In this document: in pieces, positions 1 through 6,255 of the stretch
Numbering within the stretch: position 1 is the first letter of the stretch
Layout of the letters: every line of letters starts with the position of its first letter
NCBI GenBank assembly: GCA_002508635.1
Contig: DACO01000196.1
Coordinates: 12,397-20,119 of the forward strand
DNA length: 7,723 nt
Reading direction: 5' to 3'
DNA from: Methanolobus sp. UBA118
GTDB lineage: Archaea; Halobacteriota; Methanosarcinia; Methanosarcinales; Methanosarcinaceae
Notes under the pieces: generated by a model
Told to the model about the DNA's origin: nothing
The model's database searches: none
Seen by the model: only the letters and a program-made list of their open reading frames with translations
Program-made: the position numbers and the translations under genes

Positions 1-13
1 ATTGTTCACGAGT

Positions 14-20
14 GGAGGGA
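14..20 (+). promoter_or_regulatory. Shine-Dalgarno site deciding the oxidoreductase start
   Basis: GGAGGGA ends 6 nt before the ATG at 27, with its GGAGG core 8 nt away. It overlaps the alternative GTG at 12-14, which makes the five-residue longer form unlikely. Confidence 0.7.
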
Positions 21-26
21 ATAACT

Positions 27-971
27 ATGAAAGCTGTCAGGCTTAAAGAATATGGTGACGACATTAATAGAATCGTAGAAATTAATCCGGATATTGAAGT
101 GCCCGAACTTTCTCCGGGTAAAGTTCTTGTAAAGGTGCATGCTGCAGCCGTGAATCCTATCGACTGGAAAATAACGCAAGGTTACACCAGTCAGGGAAAA
201 GAGCTTGGTTCTCCTGTAACACTTGGTGGTGATTTCACAGGTACGGTCGCAGAAGTCGGTGAAGATGTAACGGAATATGGAAAAGGTGATGAGGTCTATG
301 GCACTGCCATTTTCCTGGCCGGAGGATCCGGAGCCTATGCACAGTATCTGTCCACCGGTACTAAAATGATAGCAAAGAAACCTGATAATGCAAACAACCT
401 TGAAGCTGCCGCGCTGCCTCTTGTAGGTGTGAGTGCACTGGATGTGATCACCAAAAAGATAAAACTGAAAGAGGGGCAGAAAATCCTCATACATGGTGGT
501 TCGGGTGGTATCGGTTCCATGGCGATCCAGATCTCAAAACATCTTGGTGCATATGTGGCAACTACTGCCAGAAAAGATAAGACCGACTACCTCAGGGACC
601 TCGGGGCAGACGAGATAATCGACTACAAGAATGAAAAGTTTGAGGAGAAACTAAGCGATTATGATGCTGTCTTTGATACGGTAGGCGGGGACACCTACAG
701 AAGATCCTATCAGGTGCTTAAAAAAGGAGGTATCATCGTATCAATGCTCGAGAAGCCTGACGAAGAATTGATGGACAAATATCAGGTAAATGCCGAGGGT
801 CAGTTCACACAGATCAGCACCGATAGCTTGCAGAAGCTTGCAGAACTTTATGACAGAGGTGTTGTTACGGTAAACGTTGACAGGGCCTTTCCCCTGGATA
901 AGGCAGTGGATGCCATGGTCTATCAGCGTGACAGCAGTGTGAAGGGTAAAGTTGTGATAGAAATAGATTAA
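27..971 (+). CDS. Zinc-less MDR-superfamily NAD(P)H-dependent oxidoreductase (quinone oxidoreductase-like)
   Basis: A 314-residue member of the medium-chain dehydrogenase/reductase superfamily, near the usual 310-340. The N-terminal GroES-like catalytic domain covers about residues 1-125, with VNPIDWK near 42-48 and GGDFTGTV at 67-74. The Rossmann domain follows, with the nucleotide-binding loop GGSGGIG at 157-163. Arg182 (TARKDK) after the second strand suggests NADPH over NADH; this is inference. The Cys/His/Glu set of the catalytic zinc and the four-Cys structural zinc lobe of alcohol dehydrogenases are absent, so this belongs with zinc-free quinone or enone reductases. The substrate cannot be read from sequence; a role in handling reactive carbonyls or quinones is only a family-level guess. 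ATG at 27 was chosen because GGAGG at 14-18 lies 8 nt upstream; an in-frame GTG at 12 overlaps that site. It is probably a cytosolic soluble enzyme and has no functional link to its convergent neighbour serS. Confidence 0.88.
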   Translation: MKAVRLKEYGDDINRIVEINPDIEVPELSPGKVLVKVHAAAVNPIDWKITQGYTSQGKELGSPVTLGGDFTGTVAEVGEDVTEYGKGDEVYGTAIFLAGGSGAYAQYLSTGTKMIAKKPDNANNLEAAALPLVGVSALDVITKKIKLKEGQKILIHGGSGGIGSMAIQISKHLGAYVATTARKDKTDYLRDLGADEIIDYKNEKFEEKLSDYDAVFDTVGGDTYRRSYQVLKKGGIIVSMLEKPDEELMDKYQVNAEGQFTQISTDSLQKLAELYDRGVVTVNVDRAFPLDKAVDAMVYQRDSSVKGKVVIEID

Positions 972-989
972 GGAAACCCCTTTTCTGAA

Positions 990-1007
990 TTCCGGGCTTC
1001 CCTGGAA
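990..1007. other. Imperfect hairpin in the convergent gap
   Basis: TTCCGGG, loop CTT, then CCC-T-GGAA: seven pairs with one bulged T. It lies between the stop codons of the oxidoreductase and serS. On the plus strand a short T4 run precedes it (981-984), and no U-tract follows it directly. It may take part in 3'-end formation for either transcript, but archaeal termination depends mainly on U-tracts, so the role is uncertain. Confidence 0.35.
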
Positions 1008-1042
1008 AAATAATGATTGCAGGGCAGCTTCAGAGGAAGCTG
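1006..1042 (-). terminator. Candidate terminator of serS: 7-bp hairpin plus U-tract
   Basis: On the minus strand a perfect stem CAGCTTC / GAAGCTG (1042-1036 and 1031-1025) with loop CTCT spans the serS stop codon. It is followed about 11 nt later by ATTATTTTT, with T5 at 1010-1006. A U-rich tract after the stop codon matches what is known of archaeal intrinsic termination; the stem overlapping the coding end is less usual. Confidence 0.4.
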
Positions 1043-2601
1043 ATCCCCTGTGGTATTTCCCCTGCTCTTTTTCTGAATTCCTCAGGCCAGTTCTCAGGGT
1101 CCAGCCCCTTCTGTGCGAAGAATGCTGATGCCCATCTCTCAAGCCCCACGCCTGAACATCCGGACCAGAGTTCCTCACCGGACTGGCATTTGACATTGAA
1201 GCCTGACGGATACTTGTTCCCGTTCACACTGACGTTCTGGAACTCCAGCCATTCACCGTCCTCTCCACGGTATGGCAGAACTGCTTCATAGTCGGTGGTC
1301 CCGGCCTCGGTCTGTTCGGAAACACCGGTAAGTCCTTCCTGTGCCATGAACCATGGTGTGACCCATGCCTTTCTCCACTCAAGGTCGAGTATCTCGTTGA
1401 AAATGTGCATGTATCTGTCATGCAGCCTTGAAGCAGCATCAAGTACCTGTTGCTTGGTTCCAACCCACAGAATCTCAATCCTGTGGAACTCATCCACACG
1501 CTCCATGCCATGGATTCCGCCACTCTCGTACCTGTGTGAGGTTCCGGACTTGTCGAATACCTTGAGGGGGAACTCGTCTGTGGGTATGGTCTCACCCTGA
1601 AGATAGGTCCAGAAAGGAGGACACTGTGCATAGCACATCCCGCCGATAGGGTCGCCGATCTTCTCTTTGATCAGTGATGTCGGGACCTCATGTGTGACCT
1701 TGTAATGGTCGATAACCTCTTCCCAGAACTCTGGGTCACGGGTCTTTGGCGGGCACACATAGTAGATCTCGGGGTAGACGCCTTTTGCATGTCCGGATTT
1801 CTGCCATACTTCCCATGGCACAAGTTTCGGGAATATCATTTCCCTGTATCCGAGAGGCTCAAGCAGTTCCTCAAGCACAATTTTCTCAAAGGTCCTGAAC
1901 ATCCTGGTAGACTGCGGACCATGTATCCACTGACCCCTGCTGGCACCTCTTTTAAGCCATCCGGCCTCCATCATAGCCTTGGTGGGATCTTCGGTGAACT
2001 TGTGCTCCTTTGGTTCGCTCTGCCAGAGAATATGCCAGTGCTCGGTCTTTCCGCCATAGGACTGCTGCTCTATCTTGTCCTCCATCAGGGAAAGTATCCT
2101 GTCGGGCACACGGTTGGACATGGCTGCCTCATCCACATCCAGCTCAAGCCTGATGGTGCAGTCCTCATAGCTCATTTCACTGACATAGGGGATCTTCATC
2201 TGCGGAAGTTCCTGCTCGGATGGTACTTCAATCGTATATGAATCGACTTCTATGCCGCGAATTCCGATCTTGAACCCTTTGCCGAGCTTTCCTGCAAGAG
2301 GTTTTCTCATACGGAGCAGAGCATCATGTACACGCACGTGCCTTCCGGATTCAATGGTGAGCTTTATTTTGTCTCCCTCAACATTCCAGGCAGTGACCTT
2401 TGCTCCCTGTCCCTCAGGTGCACCCTTTGTTAGTACGGTATTGTTTGCCTCATCGATATATTCTCCAATGACCTCTTCAGCTTTTGTGGCATCGGCACTG
2501 GTCTTCAGTGCACATTCCAGCTTGAACTTGAAATCTATCAATTCTCCGTTTCCTGGCTTATCGTCTGAAGGGCAACATCCGGCTCTTTTCTTCGAATTCA
2601 T
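1030..2601 (-). CDS. serS: Seryl-tRNA synthetase, type 2 (methanogen-type)
   Basis: Charges tRNA-Ser with serine in the cytosol. It belongs to the rare SerRS class of methanogens, which differs from the usual bacterial/eukaryal class in its N-terminal tRNA-binding domain and its active-site zinc. The sequence is nearly colinear with the 502-residue Methanosarcina barkeri enzyme as I recall it, offset by +21. Its zinc ligands Cys306, Glu355 and Cys461 then map to Cys327 (AQCPPFW), Glu376 (FHRIE) and Cys482 (WSGCSG), all conserved. The tRNA-binding domain is about residues 22-190. Class II motif 1 is about 237-263, motif 2 is 353-376 (GTSHRYESGG onward), and motif 3 contains GVGLERW at 484-490. 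The ATG at 2601 gives a hydrophilic extension of 21 residues with Cys9-Cys10. The only other upstream candidate is TTG at Leu21, where GGAGA is too close. A weak GGA lies 9 nt before the ATG. It is transcribed alone, divergently from the glycosylase. Confidence 0.97.
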   Translation of the reverse strand: MNSKKRAGCCPSDDKPGNGELIDFKFKLECALKTSADATKAEEVIGEYIDEANNTVLTKGAPEGQGAKVTAWNVEGDKIKLTIESGRHVRVHDALLRMRKPLAGKLGKGFKIGIRGIEVDSYTIEVPSEQELPQMKIPYVSEMSYEDCTIRLELDVDEAAMSNRVPDRILSLMEDKIEQQSYGGKTEHWHILWQSEPKEHKFTEDPTKAMMEAGWLKRGASRGQWIHGPQSTRMFRTFEKIVLEELLEPLGYREMIFPKLVPWEVWQKSGHAKGVYPEIYYVCPPKTRDPEFWEEVIDHYKVTHEVPTSLIKEKIGDPIGGMCYAQCPPFWTYLQGETIPTDEFPLKVFDKSGTSHRYESGGIHGMERVDEFHRIEILWVGTKQQVLDAASRLHDRYMHIFNEILDLEWRKAWVTPWFMAQEGLTGVSEQTEAGTTDYEAVLPYRGEDGEWLEFQNVSVNGNKYPSGFNVKCQSGEELWSGCSGVGLERWASAFFAQKGLDPENWPEEFRKRAGEIPQGISFL

Positions 2602-2644
2602 TGTAATTCCATTCCTGTTATTATGATATGGGTATGTAAGTAGC

Positions 2645-2657
2645 GATAAATTGTTTC
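2645..2657 (-). promoter_or_regulatory. Candidate serS promoter (BRE/TATA-like)
   Basis: Read on the minus strand, GAAAC followed directly by AATTTATC resembles an archaeal BRE plus TATA element. A start about 25 nt downstream would give a leader of roughly 20 nt before the ATG at 2601. This is pattern matching only; AAAGTATTTG further upstream (about 2662-2671) is a weaker alternative. Confidence 0.35.
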
Positions 2658-2722
2658 ACAAATACTTTTCTTTGTCAGGTTACTTTATGCTTGATGTACC
2701 TTTTGCTAATTAAGAGCTTCTC

Positions 2723-2731
2723 TTTTTATAA
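2723..2731 (+). promoter_or_regulatory. Candidate TATA box for the glycosylase gene
   Basis: TTTTTATAA is the best TATA-like element on the plus strand in the divergent region. Transcription would begin near 2755, leaving a leader of about 70 nt. The stretch just upstream is not a clear BRE. CTTTTATCA at 2762-2770 is a second candidate that would give a leader of about 30 nt. Confidence 0.4.
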
Positions 2732-2794
2732 TGGTCTTGAGGCTCTGTTTCTGCAGATACCCTTTTATCAGGAAAACCAGTATTATTCCACAGA

Positions 2795-2820
2795 TTCAGG
2801 AAAGAAGTTCAGAAAAGATG
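2795..2820 (+). repeat. Tandem 13-bp imperfect repeat in the glycosylase leader
   Basis: TTCAGGAAAGAAG (2795-2807) is followed immediately by TTCAGAAAAGATG (2808-2820), with 11 of 13 positions identical. The pair ends 4 nt before the glycosylase ATG at 2825 and provides the purine-rich stretch where a ribosome binding site is expected. Confidence 0.6.
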
Positions 2821-2824
2821 GTGA

Positions 2825-3439
2825 ATGATCTTGGCAAAAGATAGAGACCGGAAAATAGAAAAAAGCCCGGACCACGAGTCCATGATACAGGAAATGATCA
2901 ACGGAGGCTTCGAACATATCGAAAAGGAGATCAGGCAATGTGCCAACTGCTCCCTCCACGAGGGTGCTACAAACCCTGTCATCATGAAAGGCTCCCGTGA
3001 CCCGAAAGTCCTTTTTATCGGAGAGGCTCCCGGTAAGACCGAAGATATGACCAGCATTCCCTTTAGCGGCAGGGCCGGAAAGAAACTCGATGAGATGATC
3101 GAATACATGGATCTCTCAGACGAAGATTACGCTGTGATCAATGTCCTCAAATGTCGTCCGCCCAACAATCGCAAACCCCGCAAAAGTGAGATAGAGCAGT
3201 GCAAGCCATTTCTTATGGCACAGATTGAGTTTCTGGATCCTAAAGTGATCATCCTGCTCGGAAATACTGCAGACGAAGCGTTCTGTGGTGGAAAAAAGAT
3301 GCATTGGGGTGTTCCGGTAGTAGATGAGGATGGCAGAAATATTTTGAAAATCTATCATCCTGCAGCTATGATCTATCAGAGATCAAGGATCGAAGAACAG
3401 AAGGAACTGATAGACAAGAACAGGCATCTCTGGGAATAA
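2825..3439 (+). CDS. Family-4 uracil-DNA glycosylase with [4Fe-4S] cluster
   Basis: Removes uracil from DNA, mainly after cytosine deamination, starting base excision repair. The 204-residue protein carries the family-4 signature: GEAPGKTED at 66-74 (motif A), PFSGRAGK at 79-86, LKCRPPNNR at 108-116 and HPAA at 178-181 (motif B). Cys39, Cys42, Cys110 and Cys126 match the four iron-sulfur cluster ligands of the family. The GEAPG form of motif A separates it from family 5 (GLAPA type). Length is close to the usual 190-200, with an extra charged N-terminus of about 20 residues. The start is uncertain: ATG at 2825 directly abuts GGTGA (2820-2824), whereas an in-frame TTG at 2831 sits 6 nt after it and would give a 202-residue protein. 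A Met at residue 20 is a third option. It is divergent from serS and convergent with pcc1, so probably monocistronic. Confidence 0.94.
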   Translation: MILAKDRDRKIEKSPDHESMIQEMINGGFEHIEKEIRQCANCSLHEGATNPVIMKGSRDPKVLFIGEAPGKTEDMTSIPFSGRAGKKLDEMIEYMDLSDEDYAVINVLKCRPPNNRKPRKSEIEQCKPFLMAQIEFLDPKVIILLGNTADEAFCGGKKMHWGVPVVDEDGRNILKIYHPAAMIYQRSRIEEQKELIDKNRHLWE

Positions 3440-3441
3440 GC

Positions 3442-3675
3442 TCACTCTTCAAGTCCCTCAAGCACCTCTTCTGCAACCTTTGCATTCATAAGAAGGTCGT
3501 CAAGAGTGGCTATGAGTGAAGTGATCTTTTCCGTGGAGATATGTATCCTTGCACTATTCTTTGTTATCTCAGTATGCATGCTGGTCAGGTTATCCGGGGC
3601 AAGTGACCTTACAACTCTTTCGGCAATCTCTCCCGCATCCTCGTCCCTGAATTCCACGGTGGTCTTTATCTTCAT
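3442..3675 (-). CDS. pcc1: KEOPS complex subunit Pcc1
   Basis: A small (77-residue) subunit of the KEOPS complex, which makes N6-threonylcarbamoyladenosine at position 37 of ANN-decoding tRNAs. From work on the family, Pcc1 is the dimerisation subunit that binds Kae1 and helps bind tRNA. The features seen are the N-terminal strand KIKTTVEF, the SLAPDN segment about one third along, alternating strand residues ARIHIST, and the C-terminal helix beginning ATLDDLL, with length typical of the family. ATG at 3675 is preferred because GGTGAGGA ends 6 nt upstream. An in-frame TTG at 3681 overlaps the stop of the nuclease gene and would add two residues but leaves poor spacing. It lies immediately behind the RecJ-like gene (2-bp gap with the ATG start), a pairing common in Euryarchaeota. 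Other KEOPS subunits (Kae1-Bud32, Cgi121) are not in this window. Confidence 0.88.
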   Translation of the reverse strand: MKIKTTVEFRDEDAGEIAERVVRSLAPDNLTSMHTEITKNSARIHISTEKITSLIATLDDLLMNAKVAEEVLEGLEE

Positions 3676-3677
3676 TT

Positions 3678-5012
3678 TCAATCCTCACCGCTTTCAAGCT
3701 GGGAGCCTACTATCTCATCCACCTTGCTGATGAATTCTTCCGCAGTTCCGGGAGGAATGGAGGCTCCCGATGCTATATTGTGTCCTCCACCCTGGCCACC
3801 GACATCTGCCGCAGCTTCCCGGAGTGCAAATGCAAGGTCAAGTCCCTTCGCGACCAGTGCCCTGGTGCCTCTTGCAGAGACTTTCACAAGCTCATCCACC
3901 TGATTGACAGCGATAAAGGGCATGTCTGGGTTTATAAAGCGGACCATGGTGCTTGCAACCATTCCCGTGGATTCCATGTCCTGTGTGATAAGATAGCCGA
4001 TATTGTTCCCTATCTGTAGTTCATCAAGTGCCTTGTTTATGTTTTCCACAATCGAACGCTGGTACTCGATGGCCATCACTTTTGCTTCTTCCAGATGCTC
4101 CCGTTCATGCATGCATATGGAAAGTGCCATACCGGCCTTTTCCATACGGCCACAGGTGTTGAGTATGGCTACCATATCGTAAACATTCTTGACGATTTCC
4201 CGATCAAGATGGTACACATCACCTATGGATGCATCGATTGCCTCGGAACTTGCTTTTTTTGCAAGTTTGAGGGCTATGGCTGATGTGAGTTTTTTCAGTT
4301 CTTCGGCTGAAAGCTCGCTGATATTTCCTTTCAGATCAAGGATGTCAAGAAAATCCTCTATTTTTTCCCTGTCACCGGTAATATCAAGATAGGGCTCGGG
4401 TGTGTACTCAAGCACATCGGCAATATCACCGTCTCCGATTTTCAGACCTTTGCGCGTGGATATGATATCTGCTTTTTCAGCTTCTTTCAGGATCGTACCA
4501 TTGACGGTGTCCATAAGCTGTTTATCACCTACGGCTCCTGCAATTGCCAGACCTGCAAGTTCTACATTACTCTCATCCAGTGCCTTTGCCACAAGGTAGG
4601 TGGTACCGGAAGCTGAGAGATGCATTGCCCCGTCGATTCCCACAAGATGGGGATTGACAAGTACCTTTGCAGGTGATTCTCCAACAGGTACATGGTGATC
4701 CAGGACTACGATGTCCTGACTGATACGTGAGATCATATCAGACTGGCCGCTTCCCATATCGCAGAAGAGGACAAGGTCATCTTCTCCCGCACTCTCGATG
4801 ACAATGTCCACTACAGTCTCATCCAGCCTTGGTACTATTGTGGTGTGAAAACGAATTCCTTTTTTCATGAGCGCACGGCATATGATTCCCGCTGATGTCA
4901 GTCCGTCCGCATCGTTATGCGATATCACCCGGACATAATTTTGCTCTTCTATGACATCAGCTGCCTGCCGTGCCAGATCTTTAAGTTTTTGGATCTCGAC
5001 ATTGAAGTTCAA
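3678..5012 (-). CDS. Archaeal RecJ-like single-stranded DNA exonuclease, DHH family (GAN-type)
   Basis: A 444-residue DHH-family phosphoesterase with all expected metal-binding motifs: HNDADG at 32-37 (motif I), Asp85 in LFCDMGSGQ (motif II), DHH at 105-107 (motif III) and GAVGDKQ at 159-165 with Asp163 (motif IV). The C-terminal DHHA1 domain ends in GGQGGGH at 405-411. In other Euryarchaeota this protein is an Mn/Mg-dependent nuclease on single-stranded DNA or RNA, in some species associated with GINS at the replication fork (GAN). Whether that holds here is inference. The start is TTG at 5012: the codon just before it is TAA, and the next in-frame start candidate (GTG at residue 29) would remove the first strand before motif I. 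GAGTGATA just upstream is a modest Shine-Dalgarno match. It is 40 bp behind glmU and leads straight into pcc1. A narrower choice among RecJ-like paralogues cannot be made. Confidence 0.9.
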   Translation of the reverse strand: MNFNVEIQKLKDLARQAADVIEEQNYVRVISHNDADGLTSAGIICRALMKKGIRFHTTIVPRLDETVVDIVIESAGEDDLVLFCDMGSGQSDMISRISQDIVVLDHHVPVGESPAKVLVNPHLVGIDGAMHLSASGTTYLVAKALDESNVELAGLAIAGAVGDKQLMDTVNGTILKEAEKADIISTRKGLKIGDGDIADVLEYTPEPYLDITGDREKIEDFLDILDLKGNISELSAEELKKLTSAIALKLAKKASSEAIDASIGDVYHLDREIVKNVYDMVAILNTCGRMEKAGMALSICMHEREHLEEAKVMAIEYQRSIVENINKALDELQIGNNIGYLITQDMESTGMVASTMVRFINPDMPFIAVNQVDELVKVSARGTRALVAKGLDLAFALREAAADVGGQGGGHNIASGASIPPGTAEEFISKVDEIVGSQLESGED

Positions 5013-5031
5013 TTATATCACTCGACAATGG

Positions 5032-5051
5032 AAAAAGGCTAAAGTGCTTTA
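5032..5051 (-). terminator. Weak terminator-like element between glmU and the nuclease gene
   Basis: On the minus strand TAAAGCACTTTA (5051-5040) is followed by GCC and then T5 (5036-5032). The stem is only 4-5 pairs, so any effect would come mostly from the U-tract. It could give partial termination after glmU and so lower expression of the downstream pair, or it may be incidental. Confidence 0.25.
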
Positions 5052-5052
5052 A

Positions 5053-6255
5053 TTAGTTTTTCTTTTGTGGCATGACAACTTCTCCCGGAAGGCTATAGCT
5101 TCCGGCCTCCATGACAGTGCCTACATTTATGCTTGTATTGATACCGGTATGTACATCGTCGCCCATAATGACACCAAGTTTCCTCCTGCCGGAATCAACG
5201 ACTTCTCCTTTTACAGGACACTTGATGTTCTTCCCGTCATGGCGCAGGTTGGCAACCTTTGTACCCGCACCGAAATTACAGTTAAAACCAATAATACTGT
5301 CTCCAAGATAGCTGAGATGTCCGATCTTGGTACCATCCATTATGATGCTGTTCTTTACTTCCACCGCATTTCCGATATGTACATTATCACCTATTGCAGT
5401 AGATGGTCGGATAAAGCAATTTGGCCCGATATCACAATAATCTCCAATGGTCACGGGCCCTATAATGTATGCTCCGTTGCGTATTATCGTACCTTTGCCT
5501 ACAGTAACGTCACCTTTAAGGGTTGCATAGGGCTCCACAGTGCCGTAGATCTCCCCTTTCATCTCTCCCAGAAGTACCTTATTGGCATCAAGCAGGTCCC
5601 AGGGGCGTCCTATGTCTATCCACTCGCTCTTTAGCACCTGGTAGCCGACATTACTTCCGGCTTCGATCATCATCTGCAGGGAGTCGGTTATTTCCAGCTC
5701 CCCTCTTGGGGAAAGTTCGGTCCGGTCAATGAAATCAAAGACTGAATCCCTGAAAAGATATATTCCCGCATTGGCAAGGTTGCTGGGCGGATTTGCCGGT
5801 TTTTCTATGATCCTTGTGACCCGGTCTCCGTCTGTCTCTATCACTCCGAAATGGGATGGATTGTCAACTTCCTTTACAGTGATCACCGCATCCCTGTCAG
5901 AGGATATGAGCTCTCTGATATGTTCCGCACTTATCAGCATATCTCCGTTGAGCACTACAAAACTGCCCTTCACATGGCCTTTTGCACAAGCGATTGCGTC
6001 CGCAGTACCAAGTTGCTGTTTTTGATGGACGTACTCTATGCTTATTCCATCCTTACCGTTTCCGAAATAATTTTTAAGTGCATTTTCATGATATCCTGTA
6101 ATTAGTACAAAATCCCTTATCCCGGCAGCAATTGCAGCATCAATTGTATGCTCTATCATGGGTTTGTTGGCGATGGGAAGCATCACCTTGAGTCTTGATT
6201 CCGTGAGCGGACGCATCCGTGTACCTTCACCTGCGGCAAGGATTACGGCTTTCAT
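5053..6255 (-). CDS. glmU: Bifunctional sugar-1-phosphate nucleotidylyltransferase / amino-sugar-1-phosphate acetyltransferase (archaeal GlmU)
   Basis: Makes UDP-GlcNAc from glucosamine-1-phosphate by acetylation and then uridylylation. This 400-residue protein has a Rossmann-like nucleotidyltransferase domain (about 1-230) with LAAGEGTRMRPLT at 6-18, Lys23, QLGTADA at 81-87 and NGD at 103-105. A left-handed beta-helix of hexapeptide repeats follows from about 235 (TIGDYCDIGPNCFIRPSTAIG and similar). In the acetyltransferase half, GHLSYLGD carries His313 and Tyr316. With Asn336, Lys342 and Lys345 these match, at a constant +5 offset, the residues I recall as important in the Sulfolobus ST0452 enzyme, so acetylation is likely active. 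The start is ATG at 6255, sharing ATGA with the glmM stop; AAGGAG lies 9 nt upstream. A GTG at 6264 would add three residues and overlaps that site. It is the third gene of a glmS-glmM-glmU set, which supports the GlcNAc assignment over a glucose- or mannose-1-phosphate role. Confidence 0.92.
   Translation of the reverse strand: MKAVILAAGEGTRMRPLTESRLKVMLPIANKPMIEHTIDAAIAAGIRDFVLITGYHENALKNYFGNGKDGISIEYVHQKQQLGTADAIACAKGHVKGSFVVLNGDMLISAEHIRELISSDRDAVITVKEVDNPSHFGVIETDGDRVTRIIEKPANPPSNLANAGIYLFRDSVFDFIDRTELSPRGELEITDSLQMMIEAGSNVGYQVLKSEWIDIGRPWDLLDANKVLLGEMKGEIYGTVEPYATLKGDVTVGKGTIIRNGAYIIGPVTIGDYCDIGPNCFIRPSTAIGDNVHIGNAVEVKNSIIMDGTKIGHLSYLGDSIIGFNCNFGAGTKVANLRHDGKNIKCPVKGEVVDSGRRKLGVIMGDDVHTGINTSINVGTVMEAGSYSLPGEVVMPQKKN

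Larger units (their letters stand above)
2602..2824. other. Divergent intergenic region between serS and the uracil-DNA glycosylase gene
   Basis: 223 bp, AT-richer than the flanking genes, with no convincing ORF or RNA gene. It should hold both promoters: TATA-like elements are present for each direction. A purine-rich tandem repeat lies just before the glycosylase start. I see no long palindrome that would mark a strong operator shared by the two genes. Confidence 0.6.

Noticed and set aside
741..1196. 151-codon minus-strand ORF across the end of the oxidoreductase, the gap and the end of serS
   Set aside because: It overlaps two real genes in the wrong frames. A short PEFRKGVSLI stretch resembles the serS tail but is explained by the 13-bp repeat.
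1690..2241. 183-codon plus-strand ORF opposite serS
   Set aside because: It lies wholly antisense to a well-recognised gene, has no family features and the composition expected of a shadow frame.
2602..2824. Possible small RNA or short gene in the divergent intergenic region
   Set aside because: No tRNA-like fold, strong hairpin or ORF with a ribosome binding site was seen; promoters and leaders explain the space.
5065..5634. 189-codon plus-strand ORF opposite glmU
   Set aside because: Antisense shadow favoured by the regular hexapeptide-repeat codons of glmU; no independent support.
5053..6255. Glucose-1-phosphate thymidylyl- or mannose-1-phosphate guanylyltransferase identity
   Set aside because: The GlmU-type acetyltransferase residues around GHLSYLGD and the glmS-glmM context favour UDP-GlcNAc synthesis.
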